Positions 1 to 6,841 of a stretch of 14,100 bases of DNA are shown piece by piece. A program made the translations under genes and the position numbers. The first letter of the stretch is position 1; every line of letters starts with the position of its first letter. Under the pieces are notes generated by a model. The model made no database searches. It was given only the letters and a program-made list of their open reading frames with translations, and was not told the DNA's origin. The DNA comes from Pseudomonadota bacterium (lineage in GTDB: Bacteria; Pseudomonadota; Gammaproteobacteria; Pseudomonadales; Pseudomonadaceae). The DNA lies in contig JAEYXX010000149.1 in NCBI GenBank assembly GCA_023431055.1, positions 1 to 14,100 on the forward strand, given 5' to 3'.

Positions 1-86
1 GCTGCGCGAACTACAGAATGGCCAGGGCGTGAACGTCCACAACAGGCCGGATATACGAATGCAACCGCGCTGACGACAGGTGCAAA

Positions 87-100
87 AGCAAAGCTTTGCT
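87..100. repeat. 14-bp perfect palindrome
   Basis: AGCAAAGCTTTGCT is its own reverse complement. It lies in the 157 non-coding bases at the left edge, downstream of the AT-rich gene. It could be a protein-binding site or a cruciform centre. It is not followed by a T-run, so it is not an obvious terminator. Nothing else is recognisable in positions 1-157 apart from the ACCTAAC site. Confidence 0.35.
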
Positions 101-131
101 CACTGCTTGTGGGGAGAGTCCATATACATTT

Positions 132-571
132 GTTAGGTGTGCCCGCATTAGTGACTTTTACTTGAAGTCAGATAGTAAAAAACATGTATGCTCAGAAAGG
201 TAAAGCTCAAGGTCATCAACGGTGCTCATCGTCACATCGATTTTTTGTTCCGCAGTATCGGACGAGGAGGTGAGAATTTCTAAAATGTAGATGTTTTTTG
301 ATTTTTGTAGGCTGGCATTGATTTTTGATTGTTTGTTATCAATTTCTACAATGGCTGATGCTGATAATTTTCTTTCAGAAAGCTTCTCTTCTATTTTATT
401 TTTCAAGCACTTTCTTTGTGATGAAGCTTCGTTCTGTGAAATATGGCGTGAAGCTACAACTACGAGCATCAATACAAGTGCCCAACCATATTGCCCTCGT
501 GCACCTGAGCCATGAATGGTGCTAAGCCAGTCTAGTATTGGGGTTGTGAACTCGTGCATGTATTACCTAAC
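132..571 (-). other. Candidate integron-cassette-like segment (weak)
   Basis: Read on the - strand, GTTAGGT (565-571) fits the integron core-site consensus GTTRRRY and is followed six bases later by the start codon of the AT-rich gene. ACCTAAC (132-138) fits the complementary RYYYAAC and follows the stop codon by 19 bases, continuing as ACCTAACAAATG. In a true cassette the first site is the cassette start and the second opens the attC. Against this, I cannot find a closing GTTRRRY or a convincing folded attC in the remaining 131 bases, and there is no integrase in the window. A 7-bp inverted pair can also arise by chance. Confidence 0.25.
158..559 (-). CDS. Hypothetical small membrane protein, AT-rich, possibly acquired
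   Basis: I do not recognise this 133-aa protein. Residues about 24-40 form one hydrophobic stretch (WALVLMLVVVAS) that is a likely single membrane anchor. The rest (about 45-133) is polar, Lys/Ser/Glu-rich and probably helical, with a KNKIEEKLSERK segment. The start is supported by AGG at 566-568 (read on the - strand), six bases before ATG. Codon use is AT-rich (AAA, ATA and ATT are common), unlike every other gene in the window, which suggests horizontal acquisition. GTTAGGT lies just upstream of the start codon and ACCTAAC lies 19 bases after the stop, a layout like that of an integron gene cassette. No function can be assigned. It is probably real because of the ribosome-binding site and the intact frame, but it could be a chance ORF in AT-rich DNA. 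Confidence 0.5.
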   Translation of the reverse strand: MHEFTTPILDWLSTIHGSGARGQYGWALVLMLVVVASRHISQNEASSQRKCLKNKIEEKLSERKLSASAIVEIDNKQSKINASLQKSKNIYILEILTSSSDTAEQKIDVTMSTVDDLELYLSEHTCFLLSDFK

Positions 572-806
572 TATTAATTAGACGACATTCATGTCGCATT
601 TCCACACGACACCTGTCGCATAACCTTCCTTGTCGTCCTGTAAGTCCTTGTCTGGCCTGACGACGCTCGCTACAAACGCGACAGCACCCAGGATGAAAAG
701 CGACATGGAGAACGGCAAGCCTATCGCTCTGGCGCATTGCCAGCAGGCTTGGGTCAGAACCTAGTGCATATCCGCCTGACCTGTCCATCCACAAAGCCCG
801 ATGCAC
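567..806 (-). CDS. Doubtful small ORF with two CxxC pairs
   Basis: This open frame of up to 79 aa lies in the 263 bases between the AraC gene and the AT-rich gene. It would start at GTG (806) or ATG (788). The only feature is a zinc-ribbon-like spacing: CRVC, then 17 residues, then CDRC. Neither start has a visible ribosome-binding site, and codon use is not that of a highly biased pseudomonad gene (it has AGG, CTA, TTA and ATT). The C-terminal part contains two copies of ATGCGACA (- strand) 22 bases apart, so some of the frame may be repeat-derived. It is either a small orphan zinc-binding protein, a gene remnant, or a chance frame. I favour the last two. Confidence 0.2.
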   Translation of the reverse strand: MHRALWMDRSGGYALGSDPSLLAMRQSDRLAVLHVAFHPGCCRVCSERRQARQGLTGRQGRLCDRCRVEMRHECRLINS

Positions 807-822
807 AGGCAGCCATGCCGCC

Positions 823-1821
823 TTACCCCTCCTGCGCCCGATACGCCCCCGGTGTCAGCCCCGTCCATTTCTTGAACGCGCGGTGAAAGGCCGAGGGTTC
901 GGAGAAGCCGAGCTGTTCGGCGATGTCCTGAATCGCCAGTTCGTCGCGGCCCAGGTGGTAGATGGCGAGGTCGCGGCGCAGGTGGTCCTTGAGTTCCTGG
1001 AAGCTGGTGCCTTCTTCGCGTAGGTGGCGGCGCAGGGTTTGTGGGCTGGTATGCAGGTGCTGAGCGACCTGTTCCAGGTCCGGCCAGGTGCGGCAGTCGC
1101 GGCCGAGCAGGCGGCGGATCTGGCTGATCAGGCTGTCGCCGCCGTCGGGCCGGGCCAGCAGGTCGGCGGGGGAGTGCTGGAGGAATTGCTTGAGCGTGCG
1201 TTCGTCCTGCAGCAGCGGCATGGCCAGGTAGCGGGCGTGGAACAGCAGGCTGGTTTGTCCGGCGGCAAAGCGCCGGCTGCAGGGGAACAGCAGTTCGTAC
1301 TCGGCGGCATGTGCGGGCTCGGGGTAGGCGAAGGTGGCTTCTTCCAGGCGGATGCGTTGGCCGATCAGCCAGCTACCCAGGCGATGCCAGATCACCAGCA
1401 GGCTTTCCACCAGGAAATGGTCCGGGTCCCACAGCGTGCTGTCGTCGACACTCAGCCGTGCCCAGTCGCCTTCGCGTTGCAGGCTGATGCCTGGCGCGTC
1501 GGGAAACAGCCCGTAGAACATCGCGCCCCGGCTCAGAGCCTTTTCCAGGCTACGGCAGTGGATGATGGCGTGGCCCATCATGGCGAATGTGCCGCGCTTG
1601 CTTGGCTGGCGACCGAAGCCCAGGTATTCGTCATCCAGCGCTTCCCACAGCAGTTGCATCAGCCGGGCGAATTGCTCGGGGGCGATGCGCGCACGTGGCT
1701 CGACGAGTACGGCGGGCTGGATGCCGGCCTGACGCAGTATCAGCTCGCAGGCCAGGCCGTGGCGATCCGCACCGCGCAGGGCGGCGCGGACGAAGTGGCT
1801 GGCAATGGTGCGTTCGCGCAT
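823..1821 (-). CDS. AraC-family transcriptional regulator (OruR-like, Arabinose_bd N-domain)
   Basis: This DNA-binding regulator has 332 aa from the chosen start. The N-terminal two thirds (about 15-200) match the Arabinose_bd-type ligand domain of the OruR/ArgR-like AraC branch. The C-terminal AraC domain has two helix-turn-helices, at about 247-268 (LEQVAQHLHTSPQTLRRHL) and about 298-320 (DIAEQLGFSEPSAFHRAFK), then the family end motif GLTPGAYR. The frame stays open to an ATG at 1917, but I chose the ATG at 1821: MRERTIASHFVRAAL looks like the usual beginning of this family, and GGA lies eight bases upstream. The gene is divergent from the acyl-CoA dehydrogenase/racemase pair across 163 bases, so it most likely controls that pair in response to an acyl-CoA or a related acid. 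That link is inferred from position. The ligand is unknown. Confidence 0.88.
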   Translation of the reverse strand: MRERTIASHFVRAALRGADRHGLACELILRQAGIQPAVLVEPRARIAPEQFARLMQLLWEALDDEYLGFGRQPSKRGTFAMMGHAIIHCRSLEKALSRGAMFYGLFPDAPGISLQREGDWARLSVDDSTLWDPDHFLVESLLVIWHRLGSWLIGQRIRLEEATFAYPEPAHAAEYELLFPCSRRFAAGQTSLLFHARYLAMPLLQDERTLKQFLQHSPADLLARPDGGDSLISQIRRLLGRDCRTWPDLEQVAQHLHTSPQTLRRHLREEGTSFQELKDHLRRDLAIYHLGRDELAIQDIAEQLGFSEPSAFHRAFKKWTGLTPGAYRAQEG

Positions 1822-1923
1822 GCTGGGTTTCCGAAGGCGAGGGTGGTCGATGGTAGGCAGTTGCTCCCAGCCAGAGCAAGCCAGCCGAGCGATTGGGTCA
1901 ACCGAGGCTGAGCGCATGGGTCA

Positions 1924-1955
1924 TTGAGGGGCGGCGGGGCGGCCCTTAACCTCAA
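1924..1955. promoter_or_regulatory. Inverted repeat in the divergent regulatory region
   Basis: TTGAGG (1924-1929) and CCTCAA (1950-1955) are inverted around a GC-rich 20-base centre. They lie just before the AGGA ribosome-binding site (1973-1976) of the acyl-CoA dehydrogenase gene. This could be an operator or a stem in the 5' leader. AraC-family operators are more often direct repeats, so the link to the neighbouring regulator is weak. Confidence 0.25.
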
Positions 1956-1984
1956 GGACATAACAACAGCGCAGGACACGCCCC

Positions 1985-3124
1985 ATGCAACGCAACCATT
2001 TCGATACCGAGCACAACCTGTTTCGCGATGCCTTCGCCGCCTTTCTCGACAAGGAGGTGGTGCCGCATCAGGAGGCCTGGGAAGAGGCTGGGGTGGTGGA
2101 TCGCAGCGTGTGGCGCAAAGCCGGCGAGATGGGGTTTCTGCTGCCCTGGGCGGACGAGGAGTACGGCGGTGCCGGGCTCAAGGACTTTCGCTACGAGCAG
2201 ATCATGTGCGAGGAGCTGGCGCGCATCAACGAACCAGGGTTCATGATCCCGCTGCACTCGGCGCTGTGCGGCCCCTATATCGCCGAGTACGGCAATGCCG
2301 AGCAGAAGGCGCGGCTGCTGCCGGGTATCATCAGTGGTGAAACTATCCTGGCGGTGGCGATGACCGAGCCGTCCGCCGGCTCTGACCTGGCCGGCATGCG
2401 CACCACGGCGGTGGACAAGGGCGAACACTGGCTGCTCAACGGCTCCAAGGTGTTCATCTCCAATGGCTATCTGGCCGATTTGGTGATCGTCGCGGCCAAG
2501 ACCGACCCGGCTAACAAGCACGCCATGGGCCTGTTTCTGGTGGAGCGCGGCATGCCCGGTTTCGAGCGCGGCAAGAAGCTGAAGAAGCTCGGCATGCACA
2601 GCCAGGACACCGCCGAGCTGTTTTTCAATGACGTCAAGGTTCCCAAGGACAACCTCTTGGGCGACGCCAAGGGCGGCTTCTTCTACCTGATGAACATGCT
2701 CGCCCAGGAGCGCCTGACCAATGCCTGTGGCGCGGTGGCTGGCGCCGAGGCGGCGCTGCAGACCACCATCGAGTACGTCAAGGAACGCCAGGCCTTTGGC
2801 CGCCCCGTCGCGCACTTTCAGAATACCCGCTTCAAGCTGGCCGAGATGCGCACCCAGATCGACGTGGCCCAGGTGTTCACCGACCGCTGCGTGATGGATC
2901 ACAACCAGAAGAAGCTCAGTGCAGAAGTCGCCGCAGAGGCCAAACTGTTCACCACCGAGCTGCTGTGCAAGGTGGTCGACGAGGGCGTGCAGCTGCATGG
3001 CGCCTGGGGCTACATGTGGGAGTACCCGATCTGCAAGATGTACGCGAATGCACGCATCCAGCGCATCTTTGCCGGCACCTCGGAGATCATGAAGGAGATC
3101 ATCAGTCGCGGCATGAAACTATGA
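1985..3124 (+). CDS. Acyl-CoA dehydrogenase (long-chain/isovaleryl type)
   Basis: This FAD enzyme introduces the alpha,beta double bond into an acyl-CoA, passing electrons to ETF in the cytoplasm. At 379 aa it is full length. It has the N-terminal helical domain (about 1-118), the FAD-contacting signature AMTEPSAGSDL (125-135), the middle beta domain with LNGSKVFISNG (151-161), and the C-terminal helical domain with ERQAFGRPVAHFQ and LHGAWGYMWEYP. The residue at the usual C-terminal catalytic position (E376 of MCAD) is Ala363 (IFAGTSEI). Instead Glu242 in AQERL aligns with the helix-G catalytic Glu of the long-chain and isovaleryl-CoA dehydrogenases. This points to long or branched substrates. 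AGGA at 1973-1976 lies eight bases before ATG. The racemase-like gene follows after 91 bases on the same strand, probably as one operon. Confidence 0.93.
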   Translation: MQRNHFDTEHNLFRDAFAAFLDKEVVPHQEAWEEAGVVDRSVWRKAGEMGFLLPWADEEYGGAGLKDFRYEQIMCEELARINEPGFMIPLHSALCGPYIAEYGNAEQKARLLPGIISGETILAVAMTEPSAGSDLAGMRTTAVDKGEHWLLNGSKVFISNGYLADLVIVAAKTDPANKHAMGLFLVERGMPGFERGKKLKKLGMHSQDTAELFFNDVKVPKDNLLGDAKGGFFYLMNMLAQERLTNACGAVAGAEAALQTTIEYVKERQAFGRPVAHFQNTRFKLAEMRTQIDVAQVFTDRCVMDHNQKKLSAEVAAEAKLFTTELLCKVVDEGVQLHGAWGYMWEYPICKMYANARIQRIFAGTSEIMKEIISRGMKL

Positions 3125-3215
3125 GGTGGTATGCGTACGATCACAGTCTCGGCCCGACGGGCGCTCAGAAATGCATCCATGTCGCGGGCCATCCGATCAC
3201 TTATCAGGAGGCGCC

Positions 3216-4397
3216 ATGAGCGGCCCACTGTCTTCGTTGAAGGTTCTCGACTTCTCCACCTTGCTGCCGGGGCCGTTCGCCTCGCTGCTGCTGGCCGACA
3301 TGGGGGCCGAGGTGCTACGGGTGGAGTCGCCCACACGCATGGATCTGGTACGCGTGCTACCGCCGCACGAGGGAGGAACGTCCACCAGCCACGCCTATCT
3401 GAACCGCAACAAGCGCAGCATCGCTCTTGACCTCAAACGCCCCGAGGCCGTGGAGGTGGTCAAGCAACTGGTGAGCGAGTACGACATCGTGCTCGAGCAG
3501 TTCCGCCCAGGTGTGATGGACAAGCTGGGCGTCGGTTACGAGGCGCTCAAGGCGATCAACCCGCGCCTGATCTACGTGTCGATCACCGGCTATGGCCAGA
3601 GCGGGCCCTACCGTGACCGCGCCGGGCATGACATCAACTACCTGGCGCTGGCCGGCATCGCCAGCTATACCGGACGTCGTGACAGCGGCCCGTTGCCGCT
3701 GGGCGTGCAGCTGGCGGATCTGGCTGGTGGCTCGCTGCATGGGGTGATCGGCCTGCTTGCCGCTGTGGTGCAGCGCCAGGTCACTGGCCAGGGCCAGCAG
3801 GTCGATGTGAGCATGACCGACTGCGCCTTCAGCCTGCATGGCATGGCTGGGGCAGGGTATCTCGGCGGCGGGGTCGAGCCCGGCATGGAAAACCAGGCGC
3901 TCAATGGCGGCAGTTTCTATGACTACTACCGCACGCGCGATGGTCGCTGGTTCTCTGTCGGCAGCCTGGAGCCACAGTTCATGCAGCAGTTCTGCGCCGC
4001 CATTGGCCGGCCCGAACTGGCGGCGCGTGGCCTATCGCAAAAGCCCGAGGATCAGCGCGCGCTCAAGCGCGAGATCGAGATCGAATTCGAGAAGCGCGAC
4101 TTCGCCCAGTGGTGTGAAGTCTTCAGCGAACTGGACGCCTGCGTCGAACCCATGCTGCCTTTGTCGGAGGCGGTGCAGCATCCGCAAATCAGAGCGCGTG
4201 ATCTGGTCGTCGAGGTACCGCGCGAAGGCTTGTCGGCCCAGGCGCAACTGGCCTGCCCGCTGAAGTTCTCCAAGGGCTTGCCGCCGCCTCGGCATGTGGG
4301 CGCGGCAGTTGGCGCGCATACCGAGCAGGTGCTGGCCGAGCTGGGTTATGACGCCGAGCGAATCGCCGCGCTGCGCGAGGCACGGGTGTTCGGTTGA
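3216..4397 (+). CDS. CaiB/BaiF family protein, probable alpha-methylacyl-CoA racemase
   Basis: This 393-aa class III CoA-transferase-fold protein begins SLKVLDFSTLLPGPFAS and has the Arg/Lys-rich NRNKRSIALDLK segment. Three features favour the racemase branch over true CoA transferases. AGHDINYLALAG supplies His138, QLADLAGGS supplies Asp168, and GSLEPQF supplies Glu252. These correspond to the catalytic His, Asp and Glu of mycobacterial MCR/human AMACR. Such enzymes interconvert (2R)- and (2S)-methylacyl-CoA so that a stereospecific dehydrogenase can act, which fits the upstream acyl-CoA dehydrogenase. The frame is open from 3126, but AGGAGG at 3206-3211 places the start at 3216. The alternative is a formyl/succinyl-CoA-type transferase, because annotation pipelines often give only 'CoA transferase'. 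Confidence 0.88.
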   Translation: MSGPLSSLKVLDFSTLLPGPFASLLLADMGAEVLRVESPTRMDLVRVLPPHEGGTSTSHAYLNRNKRSIALDLKRPEAVEVVKQLVSEYDIVLEQFRPGVMDKLGVGYEALKAINPRLIYVSITGYGQSGPYRDRAGHDINYLALAGIASYTGRRDSGPLPLGVQLADLAGGSLHGVIGLLAAVVQRQVTGQGQQVDVSMTDCAFSLHGMAGAGYLGGGVEPGMENQALNGGSFYDYYRTRDGRWFSVGSLEPQFMQQFCAAIGRPELAARGLSQKPEDQRALKREIEIEFEKRDFAQWCEVFSELDACVEPMLPLSEAVQHPQIRARDLVVEVPREGLSAQAQLACPLKFSKGLPPPRHVGAAVGAHTEQVLAELGYDAERIAALREARVFG

Positions 4398-4407
4398 AGC
4401 GCGCGAT

Positions 4408-4433
4408 GGCGCCCGCTTAGGATGGGCGCCTTT
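4408..4433 (+). terminator. Probable terminator after the racemase-like gene
   Basis: GGCGCCC (4408-4414) pairs perfectly with GGGCGCC (4424-4430) across a nine-base loop and is followed by TTT. It starts 11 bases after the stop codon. The T-run is short, so termination may be partial. Confidence 0.5.
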
Positions 4434-4453
4434 ATCGCAGCGGGAGCGTGGAT

Positions 4454-4861
4454 ATGAATGGAGTCGCGGGAGGGGCGCCAGGTGCCCTGGGTTTGATCCT
4501 GGCGTTGGGCTTGGCCTTCGCCCTGACACCTTTGCATGCCACCGAGGATCCGGAGGATCCGTGCCAGCAGGGTAGCGCCATGGCCGCCTTCATGTGTCAG
4601 GGGCCGGTGTGGAAGGCTGCCGAGCAGGAGCTGCAAGGCACTTACAACCGGGTGATGGCCTCGCTCAAAGAGTATGAGCCGGCGCTCGCCACGGAGCTGC
4701 GTGATACCCAGCGACTTTGGATCAAGCTGCGCGAGCAGGATTGCAGCCTGTACGCGCGCAATCGCGTGCAAGGCTCGCCCTGGACTGGGTTCTGGGAGTC
4801 GGATTGCCGGGCAGAGCAAGCGCGTGTGCGCACCGAGTGGCTCAAATCGTTCGAAGGCTAG
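4454..4861 (+). CDS. Secreted LprI-type / DUF1311 protein
   Basis: This 135-aa protein has a probable Sec signal peptide: a hydrophobic core LGLILALGLAFAL at about 12-24, with cleavage likely after LHA (29). The mature part is one helical DUF1311 domain of the kind found at the N-terminus of lysozyme inhibitor LprI. It has four Cys (37, 48, 97, 118), presumably forming two disulphides in the periplasm, and the family pattern QRLWIKLREQDC. The start is ATG at 4454 because GGGAG (4442-4446) is seven bases upstream. The in-frame GTG at 4448 is too close to that site. A short tandem duplication (GAGGATCCG twice, giving EDPEDP) lies just after the cleavage region. A lysozyme-inhibitor role is possible, but many proteins with this domain are uncharacterised. 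It stands alone, tail-to-tail with SprT. Confidence 0.8.
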   Translation: MNGVAGGAPGALGLILALGLAFALTPLHATEDPEDPCQQGSAMAAFMCQGPVWKAAEQELQGTYNRVMASLKEYEPALATELRDTQRLWIKLREQDCSLYARNRVQGSPWTGFWESDCRAEQARVRTEWLKSFEG

Positions 4862-4868
4862 AGCTCTA

Positions 4869-4889
4869 ATCGGGGCGCTGGCGCCCGAT
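4869..4889. terminator. Hairpin between convergent LprI-type and sprT genes
   Basis: ATCGG (4869-4873) pairs with CCGAT (4885-4889), and GCGC faces GCGC inside, with one bulged G. It fills the 27-base gap between the two convergent stops and could reduce read-through both ways. It has no T-run, so it is not a classical intrinsic terminator. Confidence 0.3.
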
Positions 4890-5383
4890 CATTCCTGGCG
4901 ATGCTCGCCGGTGAAATGCAGGGTCGCCTTGCAGCGTCTGCAGTAATAGCGGCGCCCCTTGGCCACCAGCGCATGACGCTGAGCGGAGAAGGGAAACTCG
5001 CCATCCACGCAGCTGCAGCGATAGATGAAGCGGGCAACCTTGCGCCGTTCGACCTCGTAGCTGTGGCAGCGATGCGGCGGGAGTTCGTAGACGCCACGCA
5101 TGATCAGCTGCCATTCCTCGCCGTGCGGCTGTATGCGCGGGCCGAACAGCTGGTGGGCGATCATGTGGGCCACTTCGTGGGGCACCGTCTGGCGCAGGAA
5201 GTCTTCGTGATTGTCGCGGTACAGCTGCAGGTTGAAGCGCAGTTTGTTTTCCGTCAGGTGCGCGACGCCCGCCTTCTGCCCGCGCAGCTTGAAGCTGATC
5301 TCGGGGCGGGCAAAGCGTTGCTTGAAGAAGGCTTCCGCCTGCTGGTAGCAGGCTTCGACTCGGGCGTGAATCTGTTCGGGCAT
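4889..5383 (-). CDS. sprT: SprT-family zinc metalloprotease-like protein
   Basis: This 164-aa protein is the usual SprT length. The SprT-like domain has the HExxH zinc site HEVAH (His69, Glu70, His73), and a third ligand His87 in PHGEEW. The C-terminal zinc ribbon has Cys123/Cys125 (RCSC) and Cys148/Cys151 (CRRC). Eukaryotic relatives (Spartan/SPRTN) are DNA-protein-crosslink proteases. The bacterial role is not well defined, so proteolysis is inferred from the intact active site. The start ATG at 5383 gives the standard MPEQIHARVEACY N-terminus. It is probably transcribed alone or with the Yip1 gene 60 bases upstream on the same strand. Confidence 0.92.
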   Translation of the reverse strand: MPEQIHARVEACYQQAEAFFKQRFARPEISFKLRGQKAGVAHLTENKLRFNLQLYRDNHEDFLRQTVPHEVAHMIAHQLFGPRIQPHGEEWQLIMRGVYELPPHRCHSYEVERRKVARFIYRCSCVDGEFPFSAQRHALVAKGRRYYCRRCKATLHFTGEHRQE

Positions 5384-5443
5384 GACTGGCGCAGGTGCGG
5401 GCTGAGGGCGAATTATGCCGCAAGCAGCCCGGCTGCGCAGGTA

Positions 5444-6106
5444 TCACTCGTCTCCTGGCGGCTGCATGCGTTCCTGCTGCGTGCCGCGACTCTGGTCCTG
5501 ATCGACCGTTCGCTGATAGTCCGGCTGAAGCGTGTAGGTCCAGAACAGGATGGTGCTGACCAGTATGGTGACCACTACCAAAAGCCCTACGCCAATCATC
5601 GAGGAGGCGTAGAGAAAGCCCTGGTGGTTGTCGATGCGCATGAAGCGCGGCAGGCCGACATAGATCAGATAGGAGGTATGCGCACAGGCTGCCGCCAGAA
5701 CCAGTATCGCCAACCAGCGGGTGGGATACAGCGCGGCGATGCCGGCAAGGAAGAACGGGGTACAGGCATAGGCGATGAAACCTATGCACTGATTGAACGT
5801 GGGCCTGGCTTCGAAGGTGCGCGACATGTAGCGCAGGAAGTATCCCATGATGAAGACGCCGATCAGCGTCGCCAGGTACAGCAGTACGCTCAGCTGCACG
5901 GCGCTTATCGCCTCCAGGCGGATGCGTTCTTCATCCACCAGGCTCCAGCCCACCCAATGGGTGCCAATGAACAGACAAATCGCCGGCAACAGGCTGAACA
6001 GCAAGAGATAGGGCAGGTAATTGGCGCTATTGCGTTCTTCGTCCTGGCGAATTGCCGTCCAGGCGCGATCCGGGCGGGTGAGAAGGGTGTAGAGGTTCGC
6101 GTACAT
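5444..6106 (-). CDS. Yip1-family integral membrane protein (paralogue A)
   Basis: This 220-aa Yip1-domain membrane protein has five predicted membrane spans at about 31-48, 70-92, 106-126, 131-151 and 168-190. The N-terminus is a short cytoplasmic helix with the family-like LLTRPDRAWTAIR, and the C-terminus is a polar, Gln/Asp-rich tail (194-220) absent from its neighbour. It aligns without gaps to the next gene (6242-6841): ALYP, YVGLPRFM and AYACTPFF occupy identical positions, so the two are a tandem duplication. Bacterial Yip1 proteins have no established function, so none is assigned. A terminator between the paralogues implies that this gene has its own promoter within 6107-6195. The start at 6106 is preceded by a weak GGA. 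Confidence 0.82.
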   Translation of the reverse strand: MYANLYTLLTRPDRAWTAIRQDEERNSANYLPYLLLFSLLPAICLFIGTHWVGWSLVDEERIRLEAISAVQLSVLLYLATLIGVFIMGYFLRYMSRTFEARPTFNQCIGFIAYACTPFFLAGIAALYPTRWLAILVLAAACAHTSYLIYVGLPRFMRIDNHQGFLYASSMIGVGLLVVVTILVSTILFWTYTLQPDYQRTVDQDQSRGTQQERMQPPGDE

Positions 6107-6194
6107 GGTATGTCCATCCGCTGGCTGCCTTTATAGGTGGGGCAGTCTTTGCGGCACAGGGTTCAACTCAAATTCCTCACGATGCGTTAGACAA

Positions 6195-6219
6195 GAAAAA
6201 GGCCGCCCGAAGGCGGCCT
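6195..6219 (-). terminator. Intrinsic terminator of Yip1 paralogue B
   Basis: On the - strand an 8-bp stem AGGCCGCC/GGCGGCCT closes on a TTCG tetraloop and runs directly into TTTTT. It lies 22 bases after the stop at 6242, so the two Yip1 genes are probably separate transcripts. Confidence 0.88.
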
Positions 6220-6241
6220 GCGGATGCGGCGCAGAATTCGA

Positions 6242-6841
6242 TCAGCTGGTATAGACCGGGCCGATGCCCATGCCCCAGAGAATGACCGAGCTGGCGATCA
6301 TCGCTACCAGTACTACCAGACCGACCGCCAGCACCGAGCTGGAGAACATGAAGCCTTCATCCTCGGGAATGTTCATGAAGGTCGGTATGCCGACATAAAG
6401 CAGGTACACGGTGTAACAGATGGCGACTGTGCCCACGACCATGCCCAGCCACAGGTGTGGATAAAGCGCTGCGAGACCTCCGATGAACAGCGGTGTGGCC
6501 GTGTAGGCCGCGAAAACCACGCATTGGGTCAGGCTCGGGTTGGCGTCGTAGGTACGCGCCATCCAGTGGATGAAGGCGCCCATCACGGCTACACCGGCGA
6601 GCATCGCCAGGTAGGACATGATGGTCATCACCATCGCACTGCCTTCGGTAAGCATGACCGGTGCTCGGTCGCCGATGGCCCAGCCAACCTGGGTGGTGCC
6701 GATATAAGCTGAAATAGCGGGGATCGCCGCGAGAATCAGAACGTGGGTCAGGTACATGTGGCTGATGGTTTCTTCCTCGCCACGAATTTCTTGCCATTCT
6801 TGGTCGGGATGGGTGAAGAGCCCCCAAACGTGGTGGATCAT
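6242..6841 (-). CDS. Yip1-family integral membrane protein (paralogue B)
   Basis: This 199-aa membrane protein has five spans at about 31-48, 68-91, 106-126, 131-151 and 167-190, in exact register with the downstream paralogue (5444-6106). Conserved points include LFTHPDQEWQEIRGEEE at the N-terminus, AAYTATPLFIGGLAALYP at 111-128 and YVGIPTFM at 149-156. The frame is open to a GTG at 6850, but that GTG is part of a near-perfect Shine-Dalgarno sequence (AAGGAGGTG). The ATG at 6841, six bases after it, is therefore the start, and it also matches the paralogue's N-terminus. The strong ribosome-binding site suggests higher expression than paralogue A. Function is unknown. The gene ends at its own terminator. 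Confidence 0.85.
   Translation of the reverse strand: MIHHVWGLFTHPDQEWQEIRGEEETISHMYLTHVLILAAIPAISAYIGTTQVGWAIGDRAPVMLTEGSAMVMTIMSYLAMLAGVAVMGAFIHWMARTYDANPSLTQCVVFAAYTATPLFIGGLAALYPHLWLGMVVGTVAICYTVYLLYVGIPTFMNIPEDEGFMFSSSVLAVGLVVLVAMIASSVILWGMGIGPVYTS

Noticed and set aside
1024..1911. 295-codon open frame on the + strand opposite the AraC regulator
   Set aside because: It is an antisense shadow. The - strand frame shows both helix-turn-helices and the AraC C-terminal motif.
1822..1917. N-terminal extension of the AraC regulator to the ATG at 1917
   Set aside because: There is no ribosome-binding site at 1917, and family-like sequence begins at the ATG at 1821, which has GGA upstream.
1952..2998. 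348-codon open frame on the - strand opposite the acyl-CoA dehydrogenase
   Set aside because: It is an antisense shadow of a gene with clear catalytic motifs. Its His/Gln/Gly-rich translation has no recognisable domain.
3126..3215. N-terminal extension of the racemase-like protein to 3126
   Set aside because: AGGAGG at 3206-3211 and the conserved N-terminus SLKVLDFSTLLPGP place the start at 3216.
4901..6136. 411-codon open frame on the + strand spanning sprT and Yip1 paralogue A
   Set aside because: It runs across two genes with intact motifs on the other strand, and across their intergenic gap, without family features of its own.
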